A stretch of 64,000 nucleotides of DNA from an uncultured Alphaproteobacteria bacterium. Lineage in GTDB: Bacteria > Pseudomonadota > Alphaproteobacteria > HIMB59 > GCA-002718135. Where the stretch lies: NCBI GenBank assembly GCA_902618015.1, contig CACMYX010000003.1, positions 163,136-227,135 of the forward strand, written 5' to 3'. Positions 19,710 through 27,478 of the stretch are shown here, piece by piece (position 1 is the stretch's first letter; every line of letters starts with the position of its first letter). A program made the position numbers and the translations under genes. The notes below the pieces were generated by a model that saw nothing but the letters and a program-made list of their open reading frames with translations, was not told the origin of the DNA and ran no database searches.

Positions 19710-19809
19710 CTACGAAGAACCAAATAAAAATCTTATAAATAATAAAAACTTACTAATAAGTTTATAAAGTAATTTCCAAAAATAATCATATTCTGTTAAT
19801 AATGATTTA
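19710..19809 (+). repeat. Long direct repeat, copy B
   Basis: A 100-bp unit matching repeat A (18959-19062) from CTACGAAGAACC to CTGTTAATAATGATTTA. The first CTACGAAG is intact, while the two internal ones have changed to CTAATAAG and TATAAAGT-like sequence, so this copy looks older or decayed. It ends 46 bases before the rhodanese start codon. Confidence 0.75.
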
Positions 19810-19855
19810 CAGTTAGTTAAATAAAAATACATTATATTATAAATAAAGGAGTGAA

Positions 19856-20221
19856 ATGAAAAAATTTGATGATTTGATGAGTGTAAAAAACGAGATCGAA
19901 AATATTTCTGCATCTGAAGCAAACGAAAAATTAAATGACTCAAATGTTCAATTTATTGATGTTAGGGATAAAGATAGTTTTAATAAAGGCACAATCGGTA
20001 ATGCAATTAATTTAGATAGAGCTTTTCTTGAATTTTATTTAGCAGAAGGTAGTCCTTTAGAAAATAATTTTTTTAAAGAAAATCCAGATAAGGAATATAT
20101 TGTTTTTTGTGGTGTTGGTGGACAAGGCGCTTTATCAACTAAAACAATGCAAGATATGGGTATTAAAAATGTTAAAAATATTTCGGGAGGAATTGAAGAG
20201 TGGAAGAAATTAAGAAAGTGA
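19856..20221 (+). CDS. Single-domain rhodanese (sulfurtransferase family)
   Basis: A 121-residue cytoplasmic protein with one rhodanese domain: FIDVRDKDSFNKGTIGNAINLDRA near 33-56, the active-site loop C85-GVGGQG, and GGIEEWKK at the end. The loop of six residues with Cys first is that of sulfur-handling rhodaneses rather than Cdc25-like phosphatases. A good ribosome-binding site (AAGGAG, 19846-19851) stands 4 bases before the ATG. Substrate unknown; it could carry persulfide sulfur. It is the last gene flanked by the repeat family. Confidence 0.85.
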   Translation: MKKFDDLMSVKNEIENISASEANEKLNDSNVQFIDVRDKDSFNKGTIGNAINLDRAFLEFYLAEGSPLENNFFKENPDKEYIVFCGVGGQGALSTKTMQDMGIKNVKNISGGIEEWKKLRK

Positions 20222-20300
20222 ATAGGATTTAATTTAGTATTAATTTATTAAATTAAAATTTAACAATATAAAAAAATTATAATATTAACTATAAATTTTA

Positions 20301-20708
20301 ATGAAAAAAAAATTATATTTTTTTATATGTTTAATTTTTTATACGTCCTCTTCTTTTAGTTTTCAAAATAAAGACTTATCTAAAAATCAATTATTATGTC
20401 CTTCGGTACTATGGGGATTTGAGTTTGTTTCCCCCAATAGAGTAAAAGTTATCGATACTGATCTTAATAGATTAACATCAACAAATGAGTTTTTCTACGA
20501 TGTAGATTTAGAACTTTTTTACATTAACATTTTCTCTAATGAAAATAATATTAGAGATAGAAAATATTCTATTGAGCTTAATTCTTTAAGAGTTGATATT
20601 TGGACAATGACTGGTGGAGGGTTTACAACAAGAGAAATGTTTCCCAATGGCAAATGTGAATTTGTAAAAATTAATAACTTATTACTTTATATAGAAAATT
20701 TAAAATAA
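20301..20708 (+). CDS. Small exported protein of unknown function
   Basis: A 135-residue protein with a signal peptide (MKKKLYFFICLIFYTSSSFSF) and a mature beta-rich domain with two Cys (LLCPSVLWGFEF and NGKCEF) that could pair in the periplasm. No family recognised. It has short flanking gaps and converges with the FkbM-type gene. Composition resembles its AT-rich surroundings. Confidence 0.55.
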   Translation: MKKKLYFFICLIFYTSSSFSFQNKDLSKNQLLCPSVLWGFEFVSPNRVKVIDTDLNRLTSTNEFFYDVDLELFYINIFSNENNIRDRKYSIELNSLRVDIWTMTGGGFTTREMFPNGKCEFVKINNLLLYIENLK

Positions 20709-20731
20709 ATATTAATGCTTTAATCAGATCA

Positions 20732-21598
20732 TTAATTATAAAAATTATAATGCTTTTTGTTATAATAAATTTGATCCACTCCAACAGTATCAAAATAATT
20801 GAAATTTATTTTTGTTAGAAAATCATTAATTCTTAAATCTGTAGAATTATTATTTTCTATACTTATAATTTTAATATTGAAAACTTCAAAATCTATAGAT
20901 TTTAAAATATCTAGTTCATTACCTTCTGTATCAATTGAAAGATAAGATATTTCTTTATTTTCTATAATTTTATCAAATATAGCAGTTCTAATCTTATGAT
21001 TTTTTATTTTGGTTCTATTATCTTTATTTAAAATATTTTGAGAATTGTTGTTATTATCATCTTTAATATAACTCATTTGAGTATAACCCTCTAATACTTC
21101 TATAAACTCAATATCTCTTTCAATTTTATCAATTGCCTTATTAATTACTTTACATCTTCTATTATTTAATAACTTTTTAAATTGAATATTTGATGGCTCA
21201 ATTGCAACTCCATCCCAGTTGCAGTATTTTTCAAAATGGTAACAATTGCTTCCCATAATTCCATCATATGCTCCAATTTCTACAAAAAAACCATTTGTTA
21301 ATTTTTGATTAAATTCTTTAAAAAAAAATTCTTTTATAATTTTATCTTGACCTGATTGAGAAAAATACTCCTCATTCCAATGAAAAAATTTTTCACAGTT
21401 CCATATCTTTTGTCTTATTACTCCACGTAATTTTGAAAAAGGATATTTACATAAGTTTGGTAATTGATTCAAAACAGTCAAATAAACTTTATGAGCATGT
21501 ATTTTACCTTCTAAATTTGAGTTATATAGTTCATCACCATATTTAATAAGCTCACCCAGATCTTTGTTATTAAAACTAGATAAATCAATATTTCTCAT
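20732..21598 (-). CDS. FkbM-family methyltransferase
   Basis: SAM-dependent methyltransferase of 288 residues. The SAM-binding start is GFFVEIGAYDGIMGSNCYHFEK near 103-124, then GVAIEPS, and the FkbM-typical YLSIDTEGNELDILKSIDF lies near 220-238. Members methylate sugars of surface polysaccharides, lipids or secondary metabolites; the acceptor here cannot be told. It stands alone, converging with the small exported protein, inside the accessory patch, which suits variable cell-surface decoration. Confidence 0.85.
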   Translation of the reverse strand: MRNIDLSSFNNKDLGELIKYGDELYNSNLEGKIHAHKVYLTVLNQLPNLCKYPFSKLRGVIRQKIWNCEKFFHWNEEYFSQSGQDKIIKEFFFKEFNQKLTNGFFVEIGAYDGIMGSNCYHFEKYCNWDGVAIEPSNIQFKKLLNNRRCKVINKAIDKIERDIEFIEVLEGYTQMSYIKDDNNNNSQNILNKDNRTKIKNHKIRTAIFDKIIENKEISYLSIDTEGNELDILKSIDFEVFNIKIISIENNNSTDLRINDFLTKINFNYFDTVGVDQIYYNKKHYNFYN

Positions 21599-21736
21599 TT
21601 AATCAATAATATCATGATCTTAAGATTTATGCTTTAAAACTAACTATATTTATAGATAATAATGATTTTTAATCCCACAATATAAAGATTTTTATTAAAA
21701 ATTTCTTAAAAATGCATTTAAAATAGAATTAATAAT

Positions 21737-22243
21737 TTAATTTTTTTCTTTAAAAAAAGGCACCATAGAATTCCAAACACCATCTTTTTTTAATCTATGA
21801 TACAATGCTGCAAAAATATGTATTCCAATAAACCAATATAGTAAATTTATTACTAGCTCATGACAAGTAATTATAATTTCAATAAAAAAACTATTTTTTA
21901 GTTCTAGCCAAAATAATAAGCCAATCAGAAGACCCGTCAAAACTGTTAGTGCTAAAAACAAATACATTCCATTATGGATAATTTTAGCAACTATTTTTTG
22001 TGCCTTAGGAGTCTCTTCTGGTATAGATGTTTTTTGTGTTTTTTTCATATAAATAAATCTAATTATTAGTAGAATTAAAAAAATAGTTGCAAAGGCAATT
22101 TCAAATCTGAAAAATAAAATATTTTCTAATTGCTTAATATCATCTACTTGTTTTGATATTCCATAAATTAATAAAATAACAAATCCCCAATGAAATAATT
22201 TTGCTAATTTACTATAATGTGAACGATTTTTATCTAGACTCAT
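21737..22243 (-). CDS. Cytochrome b561-type membrane electron-transfer protein
   Basis: Inner-membrane dihaem b protein of 168 residues with four membrane helices. Candidate haem ligands are H18 (KLFHWG), the His in KIIHNGMYLF, the His in ITCHELV and those in GIHIFAALYHRLKKDG. This fits bacterial cytochrome b561 (CybB-like), which passes electrons between quinol and a periplasmic or haem acceptor. It is divergent from sspB with 47 bases between. Confidence 0.85.
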   Translation of the reverse strand: MSLDKNRSHYSKLAKLFHWGFVILLIYGISKQVDDIKQLENILFFRFEIAFATIFLILLIIRFIYMKKTQKTSIPEETPKAQKIVAKIIHNGMYLFLALTVLTGLLIGLLFWLELKNSFFIEIIITCHELVINLLYWFIGIHIFAALYHRLKKDGVWNSMVPFFKEKN

Positions 22244-22290
22244 ATATCTTAATATAATATTTATTAATTACTGTCTCAATTAAAGTACAA

Positions 22291-22722
22291 ATGATAGAAT
22301 ATCAAAAAATATTAAATAAAAATATGTTAAATGTTTTTAAAGATATTTTGATAAATATAAAAGATAATGGATTATCAGATAATAATCATCTTTATATTAC
22401 ATTTTTAACAAATCACAAAAAAGTACAATTGCCTAATTGGATAAAAAGTAAATATCCAAAAGAAATGACCATAGTAATTCAATATGAGTATTATGATATT
22501 GTAGTTAATAAAAATAATTTTTCTGTTACACTTTCATTTAATAATATTAAAACAAATCTAAAAATAGATTATGAAGCAATTCTTTCATTTGCAGATCCTT
22601 CAGCAAATTTTGGATTAATTTTACAAAAAAATGAAATTAAAGAAAAAATCAATAAAGATTTAGAGAAAAATAAATTAACAGAAAGTAATGTAATAAGTTT
22701 TTCTAACTATAAAAAAAATTAA
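22291..22722 (+). CDS. sspB: SspB, ClpXP adaptor for ssrA-tagged proteins
   Basis: Adaptor that binds the tmRNA-encoded tag and hands tagged chains to the ClpXP protease. The 143-residue protein matches alphaproteobacterial SspB: HLYITFLTNHKKVQLPNWIKSKYPKEMTIVIQYEY split across 30-64, FSVTLSFNN, and YEAILSFADPSANFGL. The tail VISFSNYKKN resembles the ClpX-binding tail of the family. Its target RNA, the tmRNA, is encoded 4 kb away. It converges with gpmA and their ends overlap by 4 bases. Confidence 0.9.
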   Translation: MIEYQKILNKNMLNVFKDILINIKDNGLSDNNHLYITFLTNHKKVQLPNWIKSKYPKEMTIVIQYEYYDIVVNKNNFSVTLSFNNIKTNLKIDYEAILSFADPSANFGLILQKNEIKEKINKDLEKNKLTESNVISFSNYKKN

Positions 22723-23357
22723 TCTAAGTAATAATGGTGCTTTAGTTGACCGTTATCATATTCTAAACATAATGGGCTGCCAGTAGGAATTTCTATGGAA
22801 GATATTTCCTCAGGTTTATACAGACCAACCTTTATCATTATTGCTCTCAGAGAATTGCCATGGGCAGCAATTAGAATATTTTTTTTTTCCAAAATAAGTG
22901 GTTCAATTTTTTCAGTGAAATAGGGTGAAACTCTATCTACTACATCCTTGAGACTTTCTCCATTAGGAGGCGGTGTATCATATGATCTCCTCCAAATTTG
23001 TACCAGTTCTTTTCCAAATTTATCTGCTGTTTCAGCCTTGTTTAAACCAACTAAATCACCATAATCTCTCTCATTGAGTCTCTGATCTTTTTCATAAATA
23101 AGAATTCCATTTATATGTAATTTTTCTATTTCAGATGCCTTTAATGCTATTTCTGCAGTTTTATTTGCCCTTTCTAAAACACTACTAAATACTTTATCAA
23201 TTTTGATATTATTTTTTTTTAACAAAAGACCAGCGTTATTTGCTTCATTGACGCCTTTTTCAGTTAATGGAACATCTTTCCAGCCTGTAAATCTATTTTC
23301 TAAATTCCACTGACTTTGACCATGTCGAAGTAAAACAAGTTTATTCATAACTGGCAT
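22719..23357 (-). CDS. gpmA: 2,3-bisphosphoglycerate-dependent phosphoglycerate mutase
   Basis: Interconverts 3- and 2-phosphoglycerate in glycolysis/gluconeogenesis. The 212-residue enzyme has the phospho-His motif LLRHGQSQWN (H12), NRFTGWKDVPLTEKG, ERDYGDLVGLNK near 88 and the second His in IAAHGNSLRA near 168. It is the short form found in Alphaproteobacteria. An internal ATG three codons in would also work as start. Divergent from fumC across a 32-bp gap with a perfect palindrome. Confidence 0.95.
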   Translation of the reverse strand: MPVMNKLVLLRHGQSQWNLENRFTGWKDVPLTEKGVNEANNAGLLLKKNNIKIDKVFSSVLERANKTAEIALKASEIEKLHINGILIYEKDQRLNERDYGDLVGLNKAETADKFGKELVQIWRRSYDTPPPNGESLKDVVDRVSPYFTEKIEPLILEKKNILIAAHGNSLRAIMIKVGLYKPEEISSIEIPTGSPLCLEYDNGQLKHHYYLD

Positions 23358-23371
23358 ATAATATGTTATAG

Positions 23372-23391
23372 ATTATTTGTTAACAAATAAT
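23372..23391. promoter_or_regulatory. 20-bp perfect palindrome in the gpmA/fumC divergent gap
   Basis: The sequence ATTATTTGTT followed by its exact reverse complement occupies most of the 32-bp gap and runs into the A and T of the fumC start codon. It could be an operator serving both genes, or a hairpin at the fumC translation start. Its AT-richness makes chance more likely than for a GC-rich palindrome. Confidence 0.45.
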
Positions 23392-24775
23392 GAAAAATAA
23401 AAAAAGAATAGAATTTGATAGTTTAGGATCAAAAAAAATTGAAAATAACAGACTTTGGGGTGCTCAAACACAAAGATCTTTAGAAAATTTTGAAATTGGT
23501 AGTGAGAAAATACCTTTTGAATTAATTATTGCATTAGGTCAACAAAAGAAAGCCTCTGCTCAAGCAAATATTGAGCTTGGAGTTTTAAATAAAAAATTAG
23601 GTTCATTAATCGTGAATGCCTGCGATGATATAATAAATTTAAAATTAATTGACGAATTTCCACTTTTAGTATGGCAAACTGGATCAGGAACTCAAACAAA
23701 TATGAATGCAAACGAAGTATTAAGTAATTATATAATTAAAAAACTAAAAGGAAAAATTGGAAGTAAAAATCCTATTCATCCTAATGATCATGTAAATTTA
23801 TCACAATCATCAAATGATACTTTTCCTACAATAATGCATGTAGCTATTAATGAATTATCAATTAAGAGTCTAGTTCCGAACCTAAAAAATTTAATAAGAG
23901 AATTTCAAAAAAAGAAAAAATGTTTTCAAAAAATAATTAAAATAGGGAGAACTCACACTCAAGATGCGACGCCTATTACTTTAGGTGATGAGTTTTCCGC
24001 ATTTTGTACTCAATTACAAACTTGTTTAAAGAGAATAGAAATTTCACAATCAGAATTGAAATACCTTGCTCAAGGCGGTACTGCAGTGGGGTCAGGAATT
24101 AACGCGCCAAATAAATTTGATAAAGTATTTTGTAAATATTTAAACAAACTTACAAAAGATAACTATAGGCCTTCTAATAATAAATTTGAAGCTTTATCAT
24201 CCCATGACTCACTGGTAAATTTTTCAAGCTCCTTAAAAACTTTATCAATATCATTATTAAAAATTATAAACGATATTCGATTTTTAGCATCTGGACCAAG
24301 ATCTGGATTAGGAGAGTTGATTTTACCAGCTAATGAACCTGGATCATCAATTATGCCTGGAAAAGTCAATCCGACACAAATTGAAGCATTAAGCATGGTA
24401 TGTGTTCAAGTAATTGGAAATAGCACAACTGTCGATCTTGCAGGATCTAATGGTCACTTTCAATTAAATGCTTATAAGCCAGTTATAGCCTTTAACATTA
24501 TTCAATCAGTTAACCTTCTTAGTGATGGAATAAAAAGTTTTAATAATAATTGCTTAAAAGGATTAAAAGCAAACAAAGAAGTTATTGATAATCATTTAAA
24601 TAATTCATTAATGCTTGTTACTGCATTAAATAAAAGTATTGGATATGATAATGCGGCAAAAATTGCAAAAAAAGCATTTAATGAAAATTTGACTCTTAAG
24701 AAAGCTGCTTTAAAATTAAAATTAATTTCAGAAAAAGACTTTGATAAAATAGTTGATCCAAAAAAAATGATTTAA
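23390..24775 (+). CDS. fumC: Class II fumarate hydratase
   Basis: Iron-independent fumarase of the TCA cycle, cytoplasmic homotetramer. The 461 residues include SGTQTNMNANEV near 101, SSNDTFPT near 143, KIGRTHTQDATP near 184 and the superfamily signature GSSIMPGKVNPTQ near 321 with the catalytic Ser. Length and motifs are those of FumC rather than argininosuccinate lyase or aspartase. No ribosome-binding site is visible; a palindrome abuts the ATG. Confidence 0.97.
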   Translation: MKNKKRIEFDSLGSKKIENNRLWGAQTQRSLENFEIGSEKIPFELIIALGQQKKASAQANIELGVLNKKLGSLIVNACDDIINLKLIDEFPLLVWQTGSGTQTNMNANEVLSNYIIKKLKGKIGSKNPIHPNDHVNLSQSSNDTFPTIMHVAINELSIKSLVPNLKNLIREFQKKKKCFQKIIKIGRTHTQDATPITLGDEFSAFCTQLQTCLKRIEISQSELKYLAQGGTAVGSGINAPNKFDKVFCKYLNKLTKDNYRPSNNKFEALSSHDSLVNFSSSLKTLSISLLKIINDIRFLASGPRSGLGELILPANEPGSSIMPGKVNPTQIEALSMVCVQVIGNSTTVDLAGSNGHFQLNAYKPVIAFNIIQSVNLLSDGIKSFNNNCLKGLKANKEVIDNHLNNSLMLVTALNKSIGYDNAAKIAKKAFNENLTLKKAALKLKLISEKDFDKIVDPKKMI

Positions 24776-25651
24776 CTAAATGTATTCGTAATTATTTTTA
24801 TCAGCAAATAAAGATCTTAATAATAAGTTATTCAAATGATGCCCTGATTTGTTTCCTAAAAAATAACCTTGAATTGGTGCCCCTGCCAAATACAAATCTC
24901 CAATTGAGTCAAGAATTTTATGTCTCACAAACTCATCCTTAAAGCGTAAACCATCTGAATTGAGAATTTTACTTTCTCCAACAACAACTGCGTTATCCAA
25001 AGAACCACCCAGTGCTAAACCATTTGATCTTAACATATCGACATCTCTTTCAAACCCAAATGTACGGGCTGAGGCAATATCGGTTTTATAATTACCATTA
25101 ACTAATTGTAAATGACAGCTTTGTTTACTAACTAGTTTGCTAGGAAAATCAATTTCGAAATCTATTGAAAACTGGTCATTAGGTTTTAATTCTACAGATG
25201 AATCATTATTTTCTACTTTAATATTTTTGTTAACTTTTAAAATTTTTCTTTTTTTGTTTAAACTTTGAATGGAAGTTTGATTAATAAGATCAACAAACTT
25301 TATTGAACTACCGTCCATTATCGGTACCTCTGGTCCATCAATTTCAATTTTAATATTATCTATATGCAATCCTGATAAAGCACTCATTAAATGCTCTATA
25401 GTTGATACACTAGTACCATTTTTATTGCTTATAGTTGTACTTAGTTTTGTGCTGCTTACATTTGACCATAAAGCCTCAATCACATTATGATCTTTAATAT
25501 CTTTTCGAATAAACTTAATTCCGTAATCAACTTTAGCAGGATATAATTTCATAGTTACTTCAGTTCCAGTATGCAGTCCTATTCCACTTATTGAAACTGG
25601 TTTGCCAATTGTCTGTTGTTGATTGCTAAATGTGTTTGATAAATCTATCAT
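24776..25651 (-). CDS. lpxC: UDP-3-O-acyl-N-acetylglucosamine deacetylase
   Basis: Zinc enzyme that commits UDP-GlcNAc to lipid A synthesis, so the cell makes LPS. The 291-residue protein shows GIGLHTG near 24, zinc-site His in STIEHLMSALSGLHIDNI near 83, RTFGFERD near 188, and HKILDSIGDLYLAG near 236, with the catalytic His in GHHLNNLLLRSL. It is the last gene of the dcw cluster, downstream of ftsZ, but a strong terminator-like hairpin ends 5 bases before its ATG and no ribosome-binding site is visible. Confidence 0.96.
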   Translation of the reverse strand: MIDLSNTFSNQQQTIGKPVSISGIGLHTGTEVTMKLYPAKVDYGIKFIRKDIKDHNVIEALWSNVSSTKLSTTISNKNGTSVSTIEHLMSALSGLHIDNIKIEIDGPEVPIMDGSSIKFVDLINQTSIQSLNKKRKILKVNKNIKVENNDSSVELKPNDQFSIDFEIDFPSKLVSKQSCHLQLVNGNYKTDIASARTFGFERDVDMLRSNGLALGGSLDNAVVVGESKILNSDGLRFKDEFVRHKILDSIGDLYLAGAPIQGYFLGNKSGHHLNNLLLRSLFADKNNYEYI

Positions 25652-25656
25652 TTTAC

Positions 25657-25686
25657 AAAAAAAGTGCTGAAATCAGCACTTTTTTT
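25657..25686 (-). terminator. Terminator-like hairpin between ftsZ and lpxC
   Basis: A perfect inverted repeat: A7-GTGCTGA, a 2-base centre, TCAGCAC-T7. On the minus strand it forms a GC-containing stem followed by a T-run, a textbook intrinsic terminator, and by symmetry it also works on the plus strand. It stands 69 bases after the ftsZ stop and only 5 bases before the lpxC ATG, so it should limit read-through into lpxC or act in its leader. Confidence 0.85.
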
Positions 25687-25755
25687 AATATATATTTTTG
25701 GCGATCTTAACAACTAACCTAATATTTCAAAATATTGCAAATAATACTCTAATTA

Positions 25756-27399
25756 CTAGTTAGCTTGTCTTCTAAGGAATGTAGGTATATCCAGAAGTTC
25801 TTCCTCTGTTTCTTGATTGAACTCATCATCAATATCAGAAGACTCAGTTTCTTCAGCACTAAATTCCTCTTTTTCATCAATGCTTAAATTATTATTTTCT
25901 GACTGATTTTCTTCAATCTTTTCTTCTGAAGATGCAAAAACAGGTTCGGTCTTTGCTAGAACCTCTTTTTCTGAAGCAATGTCTTCAGATTTATTTTCAG
26001 TAGAAAGAGTATCAAATAAACTCAGCCTTCTTACACTAGTTTCATTTGATTTTTCAATATTCAAAGATGAGCTTGGTACTTCCTCAGAAATATTATCAGT
26101 TTCAATTTGATCCGAAGCTCCTGAAATATCATTTTGTCCAATTACTTCATCATTAATATCATCAATATTTTCTTCTAAACTTGAAGTCTCTATTTGGTTA
26201 ATATTTGTTTGCTCATCTATATCAATATTTTCAGAATTTTGATTATTGTGAATTACTTCATTTGAAATTATACTAATTTCTTCATCTAAGCTGCTTCCAT
26301 CTTGTGATGAATGTTCCGGGAATACCGTACTTTCAATCAATGACTCTGGTTTTTGTATATCTTGTTTATAAATATCATTATTTATATTTATTGAAGCAAA
26401 GTTTTCTATTGGTTTAGCTGATGTATTATTATTTGCATCAATGCCAGTAGCTACAATACTAACTCTTACAACACCTTCAAGTCTATCATCACAAGTTGTT
26501 CCATAAATAATGTTTGCTTCTTCATCAACTTCTTGTTTGATTCTATTTGCAGCCTCATCAACTTCATACAAAGTAATATCTTTGCCACCAGTAATATTAA
26601 TTATTAGACCTTTTGCACCTTTAAGAGACACATCATCAATTAATGGGTTTGCAATAGCTGCTTCAGCAGCTGCAATTGCTCTACCATCACCTTGTGCTTC
26701 GCCAGTACCCATCATGGCTTTACCCATTTCAGACATAACAGTTTTGATATCTGAGAAATCTAAATTTATCATTCCAGGCTGGACCATAAGATCAGTTACA
26801 CCTCTGACACCTGCATAAAGGACATCATCTGCCATCTTAAAAGCATCAGAGAAAGTAGTTTTTTCATTGGCAATCCTAAATAAATTTTGGTTTGGTATTG
26901 TTAATAATGTATCAACGTACTGTTGCAGTTCTACAATTCCTTTCTCAGCTAATTTCATCCTTTGAGAGCCTTCAAAATGAAAAGGTTTAGTTACTACACC
27001 AACGGTAAGTATTCCTTTTTCTCTTGCTAATTTAGCAATAACTGGCGCAGCTCCTGTACCAGTACCACCACCCATACCAGCAGCTATAAAAAGCATATGA
27101 CTACCTTCAAACTTTTCACTTAAATCTTGAATTGCTTCTTCTGCAGCCTGTCTTCCAATATCAGGTCTCATTCCTGCACCTAAACCTTTAGTGCTGTTTA
27201 ATCCTAATTGAATTTTATTTGGACAACTTGAAATTTGTAAAGCTTGTGCATCTGTATTAGCTATTAAAAAGTCTACACCTTCTAAATTAGCATTAATCAT
27301 GTTGTTAACTGCATTTCCACCAGATCCACCTACTCCTAAAACTGTAATTTTAGGATGTAAGTTTTGAGCTACATCTTGTATTGAAATATTGATAGTCAT
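25756..27399 (-). CDS. ftsZ: Cell division tubulin homologue FtsZ
   Basis: GTPase that forms the division ring. The 547-residue protein has the tubulin signature GGGTGTG at 110-116, NTDAQAL near 48, and a complete GTPase/activation domain to about 317. It then has an unusually long Ser/Glu/Asn-rich acidic linker (about 320-530) and the conserved C-terminal peptide [10 protein letters not shown] that binds FtsA. The long linker is a feature of alphaproteobacterial FtsZ. A GGCGGAGAA ribosome-binding site precedes the ATG. Confidence 0.98.
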   Translation of the reverse strand: MTINISIQDVAQNLHPKITVLGVGGSGGNAVNNMINANLEGVDFLIANTDAQALQISSCPNKIQLGLNSTKGLGAGMRPDIGRQAAEEAIQDLSEKFEGSHMLFIAAGMGGGTGTGAAPVIAKLAREKGILTVGVVTKPFHFEGSQRMKLAEKGIVELQQYVDTLLTIPNQNLFRIANEKTTFSDAFKMADDVLYAGVRGVTDLMVQPGMINLDFSDIKTVMSEMGKAMMGTGEAQGDGRAIAAAEAAIANPLIDDVSLKGAKGLIINITGGKDITLYEVDEAANRIKQEVDEEANIIYGTTCDDRLEGVVRVSIVATGIDANNNTSAKPIENFASININNDIYKQDIQKPESLIESTVFPEHSSQDGSSLDEEISIISNEVIHNNQNSENIDIDEQTNINQIETSSLEENIDDINDEVIGQNDISGASDQIETDNISEEVPSSSLNIEKSNETSVRRLSLFDTLSTENKSEDIASEKEVLAKTEPVFASSEEKIEENQSENNNLSIDEKEEFSAEETESSDIDDEFNQETEEELLDIPTFLRRQAN

Positions 27400-27478
27400 T
27401 GTATTCTCCGCCGTTTTAAATAGTTTTTAACGATTTATGTTCGAAATCGTCAATATAATTTACTAGATATAGTATTAG

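Noticed and set aside
19710..19943. 77-codon frame on the minus strand overlapping the rhodanese start
   Set aside because: It spans repeat B and runs antisense into a clear rhodanese gene with its own ribosome-binding site; its composition is that of a shadow frame.
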